From: Acidobacteriota bacterium
GTDB taxonomy: Bacteria; Acidobacteriota; Terriglobia; Terriglobales; Acidobacteriaceae
Direction of reading: 5' to 3'
NCBI GenBank assembly: GCA_021801945.1
Contig: JAKABE010000057.1
Span: 1-12,444 of the forward strand
Length of the DNA stretch: 12,444 bases
Shown here: in pieces, positions 12,161-12,444 of the stretch
Layout of the letters: each line of letters begins with the position of its first letter
Numbering within the stretch: the stretch's first letter is position 1
Notes under the pieces: generated by a model
Told to the model about the DNA's origin: nothing
Database searches by the model: none
What the model saw: the letters and a program-made list of their open reading frames with translations, nothing else
Made by a program: the position numbers and the translations under genes

Positions 12161-12444
12161 TCAGCCTTCCCTCACCGCCAGTACCAACCGTTCGGCCACC
12201 GCTTCCACAATCTGCTCATGAACCTCGTCGATGCTCAGGTCGCCCTCGATCCTCACCACACGCTCCGGTTCCCGCGCCGCAATCTCGCGGTATCTCTCCC
12301 ACACCCGCCCGTAAAAAGCATCCTCCTCGGCCTCGAACCGCCCCTCGTTCCTGCCGGTCCGCTCCTCAATTCGCGTGTTGCGGTGGCGGGCGCGCGCCAG
12401 CGAAGCTTCAAAACCGGGCAACAGCAAAAGAGTCATATCAGGCT
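12161..12444 (-). CDS. tmk: Thymidylate kinase, C-terminal part (5' end outside the window)
   Basis: The frame is open to the window edge and gives the last 94 residues of a thymidylate kinase, which phosphorylates dTMP to dTDP. The segment PDMTLLLLPGFEASLARARHR fits the family stretch 'PDlTllLdv.pe.al.R...R'. ERTGRNEGRFEAEEDAFYGRVWERYREIAAREPERVVRIEG covers the lid and the following helix ('F...V...Y..la...p.r...id'). SIDEVHEQIVEAV is the closing helix. The Asp usual after LLL is Leu here, and the lid segment is longer and more Glu-rich than usual, so the enzyme could be divergent or a relative. Neighbouring holB supports the call. Confidence 0.75.
   Translation of the reverse strand, partial: PDMTLLLLPGFEASLARARHRNTRIEERTGRNEGRFEAEEDAFYGRVWERYREIAAREPERVVRIEGDLSIDEVHEQIVEAVAERLVLAVREG

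Overview
The window looks like part of the chromosome of an acidobacterium (Acidobacteriota, probably Terriglobia). This is inferred from three things: the moderately high GC content, the five-gene tonB-exbB-exbD-exbD-TPR lipoprotein cluster, and a divergent Hfq-like protein with a long N-terminal extension. No rRNA, tRNA, insertion sequence, CRISPR array or prophage gene is visible. Almost every gene is housekeeping or envelope-energy related. The interest lies mainly in the spacers and in a few sequence variants.

Layout. Positions 2-154 (+) hold the last 50 codons of an outer-membrane beta-barrel, probably a TonB-dependent receptor. It converges on the energy-transduction cluster across a strong hairpin at 333-365. 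The cluster runs on the minus strand in the order tonB (4211-3498), exbB (3333-2593), exbD (2443-2003), exbD (1945-1508) and a TPR lipoprotein (1263-394). Several of its spacers carry GC-rich hairpins. Upstream on the same strand is the Sec accessory operon yajC (7578-7252), secD (7212-5593) and secF (5474-4497), which ends in a terminator at 4441-4462. Both Sec spacers contain arrays of a GCTAG-type heptamer, and one array supplies the secF ribosome binding site. A good sigma70-type promoter for the Sec operon lies at 7892-7921, about 300 nt ahead of yajC.

Divergent from the Sec operon, on the plus strand, are two small membrane-protein genes. One is a 34-residue single-pass protein. The other is a two-helix protein of about 68 residues broken by one extra base. 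They converge on an hfq-like gene (9089-8727, minus strand). The right end, all on the minus strand, holds the 3' part of tmk (12444-12161), an exported amidohydrolase (12012-10585) and holB (10509-9391). The amidohydrolase therefore sits between tmk and holB, which are neighbours in many bacteria.

How the genes work together. TonB, ExbB and ExbD form the inner-membrane motor that uses the proton gradient to power outer-membrane receptors such as the one ending at 154. SecD, SecF and YajC use the same gradient to help preprotein export, which supplies envelope proteins including the lipoprotein and the amidohydrolase. Tmk makes dTDP, and HolB is part of the clamp loader of the replicase. No clearly new multi-gene system is seen. 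The best candidates for something undescribed are the heptamer arrays in the Sec operon, the TPR lipoprotein attached to the TonB motor, and the small membrane-protein pair.
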